The notes beneath the pieces are model-generated. The model was given only the letters and a program-made list of their open reading frames with translations, did not search any database and was not told the origin of the DNA. A stretch of DNA of 8,621 nt, taken from positions 1 to 8,621 of the forward strand of contig JAQVGR010000048.1 of the NCBI GenBank assembly GCA_028696635.1. The letters run 5' to 3'. The position numbers were made by a program, and so were the translations under genes. This document shows, piece after piece, positions 1 to 7,041 of this stretch (positions within the stretch are counted from its first letter, which is position 1; each line of letters begins with the position of its first letter). The stretch is from Candidatus Krumholzibacteriia bacterium. GTDB taxonomy: Bacteria > Krumholzibacteriota > Krumholzibacteriia > Krumholzibacteriales > Krumholzibacteriaceae.

Positions 1-2
1 TC

Positions 3-1088
3 CTCCCGCACCTGAGCGACCGCGACGACCTCAACTACATCATCGGCGAGATGATAGCGGAGCTCAACATCGGCCACACGTACGTCTACGGCGGGGACTA
101 CTCCCGGTTCCCGACGGTGCCCGGCGGTCTGCTCGGCTGCGACTTCGAGGTCGACGCGAAGAGCGGCCGGTACCGGATCACGAAGATATACAACGGCCGC
201 AACTGGGAGCCGCTGTTCGTCGCGCCGCTCGTCCAGCCCGGGATCGGGGTGAAGGAAGGGGATTACCTGATCGCGGTCAACGGCATCGAGCTGAAATACC
301 CGGCCAACCCGTTCGAGCTCCTCGAGAACACGGCGGGGCGGCAGACGGCGATCAAGGTCAGCGGGAAGCCCGGCGGCGAGGACGCGAGGGAGTACACCGT
401 CGAACCGGCCGCCAGCGACATCAACCTGCGCTACGACGACTGGGTCGAGAGCAACCGGCAGAAGGTTCTCGAGGCCTCGGGCGGAAAGATCGGGTACGTG
501 CACGTGCCGAGCACGGCGGTCACCGGGCTCTACGAGTTCGGACGCCAGTTCTTCCCGCAGGCCGACATGGACGGGATCATCGTCGATGTGCGCTACAACA
601 GCGGCGGCTGGATGCCCTCGCTCTTCGTCGACCGGCTCGGCCGCAGGCTCAGCAGCTACTGGGGGCGCCGGTACGGCACCGTGGCCCGGTTCCCGTCGAC
701 GGCGCCGGTCGGCCATCTCGCCTGCCTGATCAACGAGCGCGCCGGCTCGGGCGGCGACGCCTTCCCCTACTTCTTCCGGCAGGCGGGGCTCGGGCCGCTG
801 ATCGGCAAGCGGACCTGGGGCGGGCTGGTCGGGATGAACCGCAACATCCCGATGGTAGACGGCGGCACGGTGACCGTGCCGACTGTCGGGTTCATGAACC
901 TCGATGGCGAGTACGACGTCGAAGGGTACGGCGTCGCCCCGGACGTCGAGGTCGAGAACGAGCCGGACCGGGCGGCGAAGGGGGTCGACCAGCAGCTCGA
1001 CTCGGCGATCGACTACCTGATGAAGAAGATCAAGGAGGATCCTCCGGTCAGGCGGGTGCCGAAGCCGAAGGATCCGGACAAGAGCTGA
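3..1088 (+). CDS. Tricorn-like S41 serine protease, C-terminal part (5' end outside window)
   Basis: The reading frame is open from the first full codon at base 3, so this is the last 361 residues of a larger protein. The ATG at 51 is internal to a conserved stretch (SDRDDLNYIIGEMIAELNIGH) and is not the start. Order seen, numbered from base 3: a helical segment ending in GHTYVYGGD with the likely catalytic His (codon 75-77), a PDZ domain (about 42-135, starting GLLG), then the S41 protease core with DVRYNSGGW and NERAGSGGDAFPY. Its Ser (codon 747-749) is the probable nucleophile. KRTWGGLVG and VEGYGVAPD follow, with a likely catalytic Glu at codon 921-923. In the tricorn family this module follows beta-propeller domains and trims peptides, usually in the cytoplasm; here the N-terminal half is unseen. 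The protein ends in a Lys/Pro-rich tail. A plain C-terminal processing protease is less likely, given the tricorn-style RTWGG and GH motifs. Confidence 0.88.
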   Translation, partial: LPHLSDRDDLNYIIGEMIAELNIGHTYVYGGDYSRFPTVPGGLLGCDFEVDAKSGRYRITKIYNGRNWEPLFVAPLVQPGIGVKEGDYLIAVNGIELKYPANPFELLENTAGRQTAIKVSGKPGGEDAREYTVEPAASDINLRYDDWVESNRQKVLEASGGKIGYVHVPSTAVTGLYEFGRQFFPQADMDGIIVDVRYNSGGWMPSLFVDRLGRRLSSYWGRRYGTVARFPSTAPVGHLACLINERAGSGGDAFPYFFRQAGLGPLIGKRTWGGLVGMNRNIPMVDGGTVTVPTVGFMNLDGEYDVEGYGVAPDVEVENEPDRAAKGVDQQLDSAIDYLMKKIKEDPPVRRVPKPKDPDKS

Positions 1089-1120
1089 CGAGCGGCAAGA
1101 TCGCCGTCAAGCGAAGCGGG

Positions 1121-1140
1121 ACGGCCGCTCAGGCGGCCGT
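1121..1140. repeat. Perfect 8-bp inverted repeat downstream of the protease gene
   Basis: ACGGCCGC, a four-base loop TCAG, then GCGGCCGT. It starts 33 bases after the protease stop codon and 16 bases before the larger terminator stem. No T-run follows on either strand, so by itself it is not a typical intrinsic terminator. It may stabilise the 3' end of the protease transcript or act with the next hairpin. Function is inferred; the symmetry is seen directly. Confidence 0.5.
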
Positions 1141-1150
1141 CGGCCCGCGG

Positions 1151-1189
1151 AAAAGGCCCCCTCCGGGGACTCCCCGGAGGGGGTATTTC
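1151..1189. terminator. Bidirectional intrinsic terminator between convergent genes
   Basis: A perfect 12-bp stem, CCCCCTCCGGGG (1157-1168) and CCCCGGAGGGGG (1172-1183), closes on the three-base loop ACT. On the + strand it is followed by TATTTC. On the - strand it is followed by CCTTTTCC, which comes from the AAAA at 1151-1154. It lies between the protease stop (1088) and the CHAT gene stop (1217), so it can end transcription from both sides. The T-tracts are short, but the very GC-rich stem and its position between two convergent stops make the call strong. Confidence 0.85.
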
Positions 1190-1216
1190 ATTCGGGGTGC
1201 GAATCCGGGGATCGCC

Positions 1217-4200
1217 TCACCGCACCGGCGCTCCGGAGCCGGTGGCGACGAACGCCGCCCAGTAGAACGGATGCGACGTCGCCGGATCGCCGAGCAGCTT
1301 CAGGCGCGCCCCGTTCAGTGCGGCATGGGGCGGCTCTCCCTCCTTCACGAGGCGATCGTAGCACTCGCGCATCAGGGCGCTCGTCGACTCGTCCGGCACG
1401 GCCCAGAGGCTGGATATCACGTTCTGCGCCCCGGCGCCTAGGAATGCCCTGGTAAGGCCCACGACCCCCTCGCCGCGCCCGAGGCGGCCGCGCCCGGACT
1501 CGCAGGCGGAGAGGACGACGAGCCGCGCGCGCACCGGCTGGGCGAGGATCTCGAGGGTATGCAGGTACCCGTCCTCCGTCCCCTCCGCTCCGGGGCAGAG
1601 GGCGATGCTCGAGTTCGAGGGCTGCGCGGGATCGACGAGGCCGTGAGCGGCCAGATGGACGATCCGGGGAACGCCGGCGCGAAGCGCCGCCTTCACCGCC
1701 GCCTCGCTCGCATCCGCGCCGAGGAGCAGCGTGCGTCTCTTCTCTTCGAACCGGGCACCGATCCCCTCGACCTCCGCCCGCGTTTCGGGAAGCGGGGCGA
1801 GCGGTCGTCCGTCGCGCGTATCGAGCGCCGAATAGTCCGGATCCCCCGCTGCGAGCAGGTCGATCCCGTAAGAGACCTTCTCCCCGTGCGTGCGCATGGC
1901 CAGGTAGACGGAGACCGAGGGCGCATAGAGCGGCGCATGCCTGCGCGCGAGCAGGGGCAGCCCGCTCCACGGCGCATCGCCCGGCGCGTCGCCCTCGAGC
2001 AGAACCTCGAAGGGTATCTCGAAGAGGCAGCCGTCGGGGACGATAACGAGATGATCCGCCCCCTCCAGACACTCGCGGCCGGGCAGCAGCAGGATCTCGT
2101 AGAGCTCTCGCGCCAGGCGCCGCAGCGCGGCGTCGCCGCCCCCGGGAGACCTGATCGCGTCGACGAGCATCGCCGCGCGGCGCTGCAGTTCGGGACGCGC
2201 GGGGAGCCCGTGCATCTCGGCGCGATCCCGGTCTATCACCCAGAGCTGCGACGCGCTGTCGCCGAGGGCGTAGGCGAAGATCACCGTCTTCTTCGGCAGA
2301 GCCGATCTGACCTCGCCGAGACCGGCGACTTCTCTCGGGAGGGCGCCGGTCGAGAAGGCGATCCGCTGCCGGCGCAGCCGGGCGTACCGCCGCTCGAGGC
2401 GCCGCAGCTCGGAGCGGTAGTCGGACGCCGCGGGATCGAGCCGGTAGATCGAATCGAGCACCGCTTCCTCGGCGGGGATCGCCTCCCCGGCGAAGGCATG
2501 CTCGAGCAGGTCGAGCAGCCCCCGTGCCTTGGCCCGCTCGATAGTCCGGAACGCCTCGGAGGACCAGGCCGGATCGCCGCCGCCGGCGAGTCCCGCATAG
2601 TACCGGGCGACCTCCTCGTAGTAGTATCGGCGCGATCCGCCGAGAAATCCGCCGCCGGTCTCGGCCCCGCCGACCCCCGCGCGGACCTCCTCTATCATAT
2701 CGAGCGCCCTCTCGTAGTAGTGGCGGGCGCTGTCGGGATCGCTTCCTTCGAAGGTGTGAGCGATCGCGAACCACATCGCCTGCGTCAGCTCCTCGCTCCC
2801 CGAGGAGCGGATGCGGTCTCTCATGTCGGCGATCATCCCCCGCGCCTCGCCTGCCTTCCCCTGCATCGCCAGCACGTTGGCGATCCCCATCCGGTCCTCG
2901 AGTATCCTGAGCTCCGCCTCGTCGTACTCGTCCTGCGCGAGAGCATCCCGCCAGCGGGAGAGCGACTCTTCGAGCCTGCCGGCCGGCTGCCCCAGCTGGG
3001 CGGCGAGCACGTGCGCCTCCCGGTACGCGACCGGGTCCTGCTGCCTCTCGGCGAGAGAGAGCGCCGAATCGGCGAAGGCGAGGCCGTTTCCGAAGGCGCC
3101 GAGCTCGAGGAAGAGATAGCCGAGCTTGATCAGCGCCTCGCTCTCGTGCCCCGGATCCGATTGGCCGCGGGATTCGTCCAGGTACGCGAGCAGATCCTCT
3201 CGCGCGCGCTCGAGCTCGCCCATGTTGAGATAAACGAGTCCGCGGTTTCGGTGCAGTTCCATCGTCCGCAGCGGATCGGGATGACGCTCGAGAAGCGCGG
3301 CGACGAGGTCGAGCTGCTCGAGCGCTTCGGTGTACCGGGCGGCCCGGTCGAGGTTGAGGGCGATATTGCTTCGCACGGCGATCTCGCGTGCCGGATCTCC
3401 TTCGGAGAGGGCGATACCGAGGGCCCTGTCGTACGCCTCGTTGGAGCGCGCCATCCTCCCCATCGCCTCGTACAGGGCGGCGATGCTGTTGTATATGTCG
3501 AAGAGCTGCGCCGGCGTCCCGGTCGTCTCGAGGAGCTCGAGCGCTTCGGTGTATGCGTCTCGCGCCCTCGTGAGATTGCCCAGCTGCGTGTGGACGTTGC
3601 CGAGATAGGTCAGCGAGGTGCCGAGCCCGGAGAGGTCGCCGGTGAGGCGCCGCAGCTCGATCGCCCGTGTGTAGTAGTCGGCCGCCTCGGCGAACCTGCC
3701 GGTCATGTAGGCGGCGCTCCCGAGGCCGTTGAGGGTGCGCCCCTCGAGGATCCGGTCATCTATCGCCCGGCGCGCGGCGAGCGCCTTCTCGTAGTACCCC
3801 TGCACCCTGTCGAAATCCTGCGCGTTCCAGGCGACCACGCCGAGGCTCCCCCACACGACGGCGTCCGAGTACGCGTCGCCGATGGATCGGTAGATCTCCC
3901 CCGCCTCGAGCAGGAGCCGTTCGGCTGCCGCGTAGTCGCCGGCGCCCCGCGCCTTCGTCGCCTCCTCCTCGAGAGAGTTCCCCCTGGTGCGGAGCGCCCG
4001 CTGCTCCGCCGTCCATCCGCGGTAGACGCGGGCGAGATCGAGCGGCGCGCGCGAACCGCCGCGCTCGGCGTGATACCTGGCGATATGCTCGGCGAACCCG
4101 ATGTTCTCGTCGCGCTCGGCGGTGCGCCCCTCTTCGCCGACGATGATCGCCACGTCGAGCATCCGGTAGACGACGGCTCCGGCGAGCACAGCGTTCTCCC

Positions 4201-4354
4201 GGACGAACCGCGCGAACGCCCCCTCGTCCTCGAGGCGCGAGAGCGAATCGGCCGCGATCAGGTAGTCGTCGACGGGGTCCTGGGCATGAAGGGTGGAAAA
4301 GGACAGTATCGATGCGGCCGCCAGCACGGCGGGAAATCGCCCCCTCGGTTTCAT
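1217..4354 (-). CDS. Exported TPR-repeat protein with C-terminal CHAT (caspase-like) domain
   Basis: Protein of 1045 residues from ATG 4354. The frame is open up to 4441, but this start directly precedes a signal peptide (MKPRGRFPAVLAAASILSF..., cleavage probably near Ala24) and has GGAG nine bases upstream. ATG 4363 lies two bases from AGGAGG, too close. After the signal come a helical region, then tetratricopeptide repeats (about 126-560, with units such as AEAADYYTRAIELRR and YLNMGELERAREDL). A basic coiled-coil-like segment follows (about 640-665). The CHAT domain (about 680-1040) shows LVIVPDGCLFEIPFE, HLAAHG with His904, SACESG with Cys951, and FLGAGAQNVISSLW. CHAT is a caspase-related peptidase fold, and His and Cys form its catalytic dyad; both are present. 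TPRs normally bind partners that control the peptidase. The signal peptide implies a periplasmic or exported location. Its substrate cannot be read from sequence. It lies downstream of the propeller-protein gene, 144 bases away on the same strand. Confidence 0.93.
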   Translation of the reverse strand: MKPRGRFPAVLAAASILSFSTLHAQDPVDDYLIAADSLSRLEDEGAFARFVRENAVLAGAVVYRMLDVAIIVGEEGRTAERDENIGFAEHIARYHAERGGSRAPLDLARVYRGWTAEQRALRTRGNSLEEEATKARGAGDYAAAERLLLEAGEIYRSIGDAYSDAVVWGSLGVVAWNAQDFDRVQGYYEKALAARRAIDDRILEGRTLNGLGSAAYMTGRFAEAADYYTRAIELRRLTGDLSGLGTSLTYLGNVHTQLGNLTRARDAYTEALELLETTGTPAQLFDIYNSIAALYEAMGRMARSNEAYDRALGIALSEGDPAREIAVRSNIALNLDRAARYTEALEQLDLVAALLERHPDPLRTMELHRNRGLVYLNMGELERAREDLLAYLDESRGQSDPGHESEALIKLGYLFLELGAFGNGLAFADSALSLAERQQDPVAYREAHVLAAQLGQPAGRLEESLSRWRDALAQDEYDEAELRILEDRMGIANVLAMQGKAGEARGMIADMRDRIRSSGSEELTQAMWFAIAHTFEGSDPDSARHYYERALDMIEEVRAGVGGAETGGGFLGGSRRYYYEEVARYYAGLAGGGDPAWSSEAFRTIERAKARGLLDLLEHAFAGEAIPAEEAVLDSIYRLDPAASDYRSELRRLERRYARLRRQRIAFSTGALPREVAGLGEVRSALPKKTVIFAYALGDSASQLWVIDRDRAEMHGLPARPELQRRAAMLVDAIRSPGGGDAALRRLARELYEILLLPGRECLEGADHLVIVPDGCLFEIPFEVLLEGDAPGDAPWSGLPLLARRHAPLYAPSVSVYLAMRTHGEKVSYGIDLLAAGDPDYSALDTRDGRPLAPLPETRAEVEGIGARFEEKRRTLLLGADASEAAVKAALRAGVPRIVHLAAHGLVDPAQPSNSSIALCPGAEGTEDGYLHTLEILAQPVRARLVVLSACESGRGRLGRGEGVVGLTRAFLGAGAQNVISSLWAVPDESTSALMRECYDRLVKEGEPPHAALNGARLKLLGDPATSHPFYWAAFVATGSGAPVR

Positions 4355-4363
4355 GACAGACAT

Positions 4364-4371
4364 CTCCTCCT
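4364..4371 (-). promoter_or_regulatory. Shine-Dalgarno site deciding the CHAT gene start
   Basis: The - strand reads AGGAGGAG, then ATGTCTGTCATG. The GGAG end of the site is nine bases from the ATG at 4354 but abuts the ATG at 4363. Together with the signal peptide that begins at 4354, this favours the second ATG. Use of ATG 4363 would only add Met-Ser-Val. Confidence 0.7.
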
Positions 4372-4389
4372 GTTCCGGTGATCTCGAAG

Positions 4390-4413
4390 ATGATACCGCA
4401 GCGGAAACGGATC
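4390..4413 (-). promoter_or_regulatory. Weak candidate -10 element (TATCAT) upstream of the CHAT gene
   Basis: On the - strand TATCAT (+ strand 4390-4395) matches five of six bases of TATAAT and lies about 35 bases before the ATG at 4354. The best upstream partner, 18 bases away, is CTGTAA, a poor -35. It could give the CHAT gene its own start point downstream of the hairpin at 4445-4469. Evidence is weak, and read-through from the upstream gene is equally possible. Confidence 0.25.
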
Positions 4414-4444
4414 TTACAGACATTAATGGTCCCGATGGCACAGA

Positions 4445-4469
4445 GGGGGCGGGTGAGATACCCGCCCCC
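4445..4469 (-). terminator. GC-rich hairpin after the propeller-protein gene (terminator or attenuator)
   Basis: A perfect 10-bp stem, GGGGGCGGGT (4445-4454) and ACCCGCCCCC (4460-4469), with the loop GAGAT. It lies 29 bases beyond the propeller-protein stop codon on the - strand. The - strand tail is CTCTGTGCC rather than a T-run, so it is a poor classical intrinsic terminator. It may allow partial read-through into the CHAT gene, or protect the upstream mRNA from 3' decay. Confidence 0.5.
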
Positions 4470-4498
4470 CGTCGATATGAGCGTCTTTCTACCCGGCG

Positions 4499-6913
4499 CT
4501 ACTTCAGAAGCACCATCTTGCGCGTCTGCTCGAACGTCCCCGCCCTGAGCCGGTAGAAGTACACGCCGCTCGCGGCGGCGGCGCCGTCATGCCTCCGCCC
4601 GTTCCACTCGATCGTGTGCTGCCCCGCGGGCCGCGCCTCGTCGAGGAGCGAGGCGACCAGCCGCCCCGCGGCGTCGTAGATGCGAAGGCTCACATGCGCC
4701 CGCTCCTGTATCCCGAACGCGATGACGGTGCCCGGATTGAACGGGTTCGGCCGGTTCTGTTCGAGGAAGGACGCCGCCGGCAGCGGCGCCGGCTCGTCGC
4801 CGGTGATCTCCTCGGAGCAGAGCAGCGCGTACCCGCTCTCGTTCCCGTGCACGTCCACCGCGGCAACTTTATAGCAGTACCCGCTGTCCCAGGCCCAGTC
4901 CCCGTCGAAGGCGATCGTGTCGCAGAGCGAGGCGAGCAGATTCCCCGGACCCGGCGCAAACCCCGGGCCGACGTCGCGGTATACGCGGTATTCATCGAGG
5001 TCGCTCTCCGCGTTCGGCGCCCAGGAGAGCACCAGCCCTTCGGGGACGAACGACTGCTCGCCGGCCAGGCACAGGGGCGCGCACGGGGCGAGGTTGTCGA
5101 CCGAGTACCCCGAATCGGGGGCGGAGGCGAAGTACGTCGCAGGGTAGATCGTCTGCGCCACGACCTGGAAGTAGTGGTAGCCCGTGCCATATTCCGTCGA
5201 GTCGCAGAGGGTCTCGAGCGGCAGGGCGTATGCCGGCTGGTAGTAGATATCCTGCATCTCCATCAGCTGCCAGTAGTATGAGGCGCCGCCGAGCGTCTCG
5301 ACCCTGACCGTTCCCTTCGGCAGGTCGGCGGGGATGCCGTCTGCAGCGGCGAGAACCGGACGCCCCTGCTCGCCGGCCAGCACGGCGGCGACCGGATCGA
5401 TCGCCCGCCAGATCGTGTAGTGGGTGACGAGGTTCCCGGCATACGTCTCGTCGCGGCTCGCGTCCCACTCGAGCCAGACCTGCCCGCCCTGGTCGGCGGG
5501 AACATCGGCGACCCGGGCGATCACCGGCGCCGGGTCGTAGAGCTCGCCGTTGGCATCGATGTTCCCCGCGTAGATGTCGTAGTTGCCGACGCGGCTGTCG
5601 TGCCACACGACGACCGCCCCGCCGGCGCCGTTCGACATGATGCGGGGGCAATCCTGGTAATCCGCCGCGCCGCAAAGGAGGATGCCGCTCGATCCCCACT
5701 GGGCGGCGCCTCCGGAATCGACCCGCTGCACACGGACGTTATAGTTGTCGAGCCACGAGACGACCGCCCCTCCCTCGCCGTCCGGGCAGATCCTCGCCTC
5801 GTACTGATAATATGGCTGGGCGCTGAGCCTGACTCCGCCCGTCGCCCACAATCCGATTCCGGCCGGATCGATCCGCTGCGCGTACACCTGGTACCTGCCG
5901 TCCTGCGTACGATCGTCGAGCCAGCAGATCACCGCGCCGCCGGCGCCGTCCGGGGCGCAGTACGAATAGAACTGGGAACCCGGCTGCGAGCAGACGGCCG
6001 CGCCGTTGACGCCCCACTGGACCGCTCCCGCCGGGCTGATCCGCTGCGCGTAGATATCGCACACCCCGCCCCCCTCGTTGCGCTGGTCCATCCAGGTGAT
6101 GATCGCGCCGCCGAGGCCGTCTTCCGTGATCGAGGGGTTGCCCTGCACCGAGGTCTGGGTGCAGATCGCCACCCCGCCGGATGTCCATACGACCGCTCCC
6201 GATCCGTCCATCCGCTGCGCATAGATATCGTAGTTGACGTTGCGCAGATCCATGAATGCCGTGATGACTCCCCCCATGCCGTCAGGTACCGGCCGGATCC
6301 AGACCTGGTTGTTGGCCGCCGTGCAGGCGCCGACGCCGTCGTATGCCCACCAGACGTATCCCGCGGCGTCGATCCGCTGGGCGTAGACGTCGACGTTGCC
6401 GTTGCGCCAGTCCTCCCAGACGATGACCGCGCCGCCGGAGCCGTCCGGCACCGGGTATGGATACTGCTGCGTCGAGTTGTTCGTGCAGACCGCGATACCG
6501 TTGGTCGTCCATCGCGCCGTGCCGGACGGACCGATCCGCTGCGCGTAGATGTCGTCGTTCCCGTTCCTGCCGTCCCTCCAGGACAGTATCGCCCCGCCGG
6601 CGCCGTCCTCGCAGATCTGCAGATCCGCCGCGTACGAGGGATCCGTGTTCACCGCGACCCCGTCCGCCGCCCAGAGCGGCATCCCGCTCACGCTGATCCT
6701 CTGGGCGAAGATATCGTTGTTGCCGTTGCGCTGGTCGAGCCAGGCGATTAAAAACCCGCCCGACCCGTCAGGCGCGATGACCGGGAACGATTGCGAAGCG
6801 GCTTGCGTGCACACCTCCACGCCGTCCTCTACCCAGTACGCGTGCGCCGGCGCGGCTATGGCGAGGAGCGTGGCCATGCACGCCGCCAGGAAAAACAGCG
6901 GTGCAATTCTCAT
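4499..6913 (-). CDS. Exported repeat protein: eight-unit beta-propeller-like array, FN3-like modules, FlgD/T9SS-like C-terminal domain
   Basis: Protein of 804 residues. A signal peptide covers 1-25 (hydrophobic core, AHA cleavage site before Tyr26). From Trp27 to about Tyr459 there are eight units of about 54 residues with the pattern W..GV.VCT...Q..P...PDG.GGA.I.W.D.RNGN.DIYAQRID.AG. The pattern resembles bladed propeller repeats, and four or more strands per unit are likely. Two fibronectin-III-like segments follow (about 462-605 and 615-715; LSWAPNAESDLDEYRVYRD is typical). Residues 716-804 carry NRPNPFNPGT, LRIYDAAGRLV, IEWNGR, GVYFYRLRAG and a basic KMVLLK end, which is the FlgD-Ig / type A sorting-like C-terminal domain. 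In FCB bacteria such tails guide export or attachment at the cell surface. The start is well supported: GGGAGG seven bases before the ATG, and a promoter just upstream. Probable surface or secreted binding protein; ligand unknown and no enzymatic motif seen. Confidence 0.92.
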   Translation of the reverse strand: MRIAPLFFLAACMATLLAIAAPAHAYWVEDGVEVCTQAASQSFPVIAPDGSGGFLIAWLDQRNGNNDIFAQRISVSGMPLWAADGVAVNTDPSYAADLQICEDGAGGAILSWRDGRNGNDDIYAQRIGPSGTARWTTNGIAVCTNNSTQQYPYPVPDGSGGAVIVWEDWRNGNVDVYAQRIDAAGYVWWAYDGVGACTAANNQVWIRPVPDGMGGVITAFMDLRNVNYDIYAQRMDGSGAVVWTSGGVAICTQTSVQGNPSITEDGLGGAIITWMDQRNEGGGVCDIYAQRISPAGAVQWGVNGAAVCSQPGSQFYSYCAPDGAGGAVICWLDDRTQDGRYQVYAQRIDPAGIGLWATGGVRLSAQPYYQYEARICPDGEGGAVVSWLDNYNVRVQRVDSGGAAQWGSSGILLCGAADYQDCPRIMSNGAGGAVVVWHDSRVGNYDIYAGNIDANGELYDPAPVIARVADVPADQGGQVWLEWDASRDETYAGNLVTHYTIWRAIDPVAAVLAGEQGRPVLAAADGIPADLPKGTVRVETLGGASYYWQLMEMQDIYYQPAYALPLETLCDSTEYGTGYHYFQVVAQTIYPATYFASAPDSGYSVDNLAPCAPLCLAGEQSFVPEGLVLSWAPNAESDLDEYRVYRDVGPGFAPGPGNLLASLCDTIAFDGDWAWDSGYCYKVAAVDVHGNESGYALLCSEEITGDEPAPLPAASFLEQNRPNPFNPGTVIAFGIQERAHVSLRIYDAAGRLVASLLDEARPAGQHTIEWNGRRHDGAAAASGVYFYRLRAGTFEQTRKMVLLK
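5537..6835 (-). repeat. Eight degenerate tandem repeats of about 162 bp inside the propeller gene
   Basis: Units begin at Trp27, 81, 135, 189, 243, 300, 356 and 406 and are 54, 54, 54, 54, 57, 56, 50 and about 54 residues long. At DNA level the recurring + strand core is CGCTGCGCGTAGATATCG and near variants, for example near 6041, 6212, 6374, 6536 and 6698. Units 1-4 keep exact spacing. Unit 5 gains three residues (EGGGVCD), unit 6 gains two, and unit 7 loses four around the D.RNGN motif. The spread of third-position changes suggests old duplications kept by selection on protein shape. Confidence 0.88.
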
Positions 6914-6920
6914 CCGGGAT

Positions 6921-6926
6921 CCTCCC
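6921..6926 (-). promoter_or_regulatory. Shine-Dalgarno site of the propeller-protein gene
   Basis: The - strand reads GGGAGG, seven bases, ATG (6913). Spacing is near ideal, and the encoded N-terminus is a clear signal peptide, so the start is firm. Confidence 0.75.
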
Positions 6927-6955
6927 TGTTCATGTGTGGAGATCGAGCCTGAGCA

Positions 6956-6984
6956 ATTCTACCACGAAAGGATGGAAAAATCAA
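6956..6984 (-). promoter_or_regulatory. Sigma-70-type promoter for the propeller-protein gene
   Basis: On the - strand TTGATT (6979-6984) is followed by exactly 17 bases and then TAGAAT (6956-6961), which matches five of six bases of TATAAT. It lies in the only clearly AT-richer patch of this control region. Transcription would start near 6949, leaving a leader of about 36 bases with GGGAGG in front of ATG 6913. It sits just downstream of the terminator for the preceding gene, as expected for a new transcription unit. The housekeeping-sigma assignment assumes consensus rules from well-studied bacteria. Confidence 0.72.
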
Positions 6985-7002
6985 TCGCGGGGCCGGGGGG
7001 CT

Positions 7003-7041
7003 CAAAATAAGGCATCGGGGCGAGGGTCGCCCTGCCGATGC
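7003..7041 (-). terminator. Intrinsic terminator of the membrane-protein gene
   Basis: Read on the - strand, an outer stem GCATCGG / CCGATGC (7035-7041 with 7012-7018) encloses an inner stem GGCGA / TCGCC (7027-7031 with 7019-7023) on a three-base loop. There is a three-base bulge (7032-7034) on the 5' arm. CTTATTTTGAG follows at once, which is a T-rich tail in an otherwise GC-rich region. It lies 114 bases past the membrane-protein stop and just ahead of the next promoter. Confidence 0.72.

Noticed and set aside
1188..2774. A 528-codon Arg-rich open frame on the - strand overlapping the CHAT domain in another frame
   Set aside because: Its composition is an Arg/Pro/Gly shadow, and it overlaps the conserved HLAAHG and SACESG coding region out of frame.
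1559..4381. A 940-codon open frame on the + strand opposite the CHAT gene
   Set aside because: It has no recognisable domain, is rich in Arg/Gly/Pro/Glu as expected from reading GC-rich codons backwards, and lies fully antisense to a gene with clear TPR and CHAT motifs. Long antisense frames are common at this base composition.
4355..4441. N-terminal extension of the CHAT protein up to ATG 4441
   Set aside because: The 29 extra residues would bury the signal peptide, and the Shine-Dalgarno sequence lies inside the extension, in front of ATG 4354.
5420..6751. A 443-codon open frame on the + strand opposite the propeller repeats
   Set aside because: Its apparent internal repetition (recurring RADPLRVDI-like strings) is the antisense image of the real tandem repeats on the - strand.
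5537..6835. A CRISPR-like or satellite array
   Set aside because: The periodicity of about 162 bases is in frame, degenerate and fully explained by the protein repeat units; there are no short identical repeats with unique spacers.
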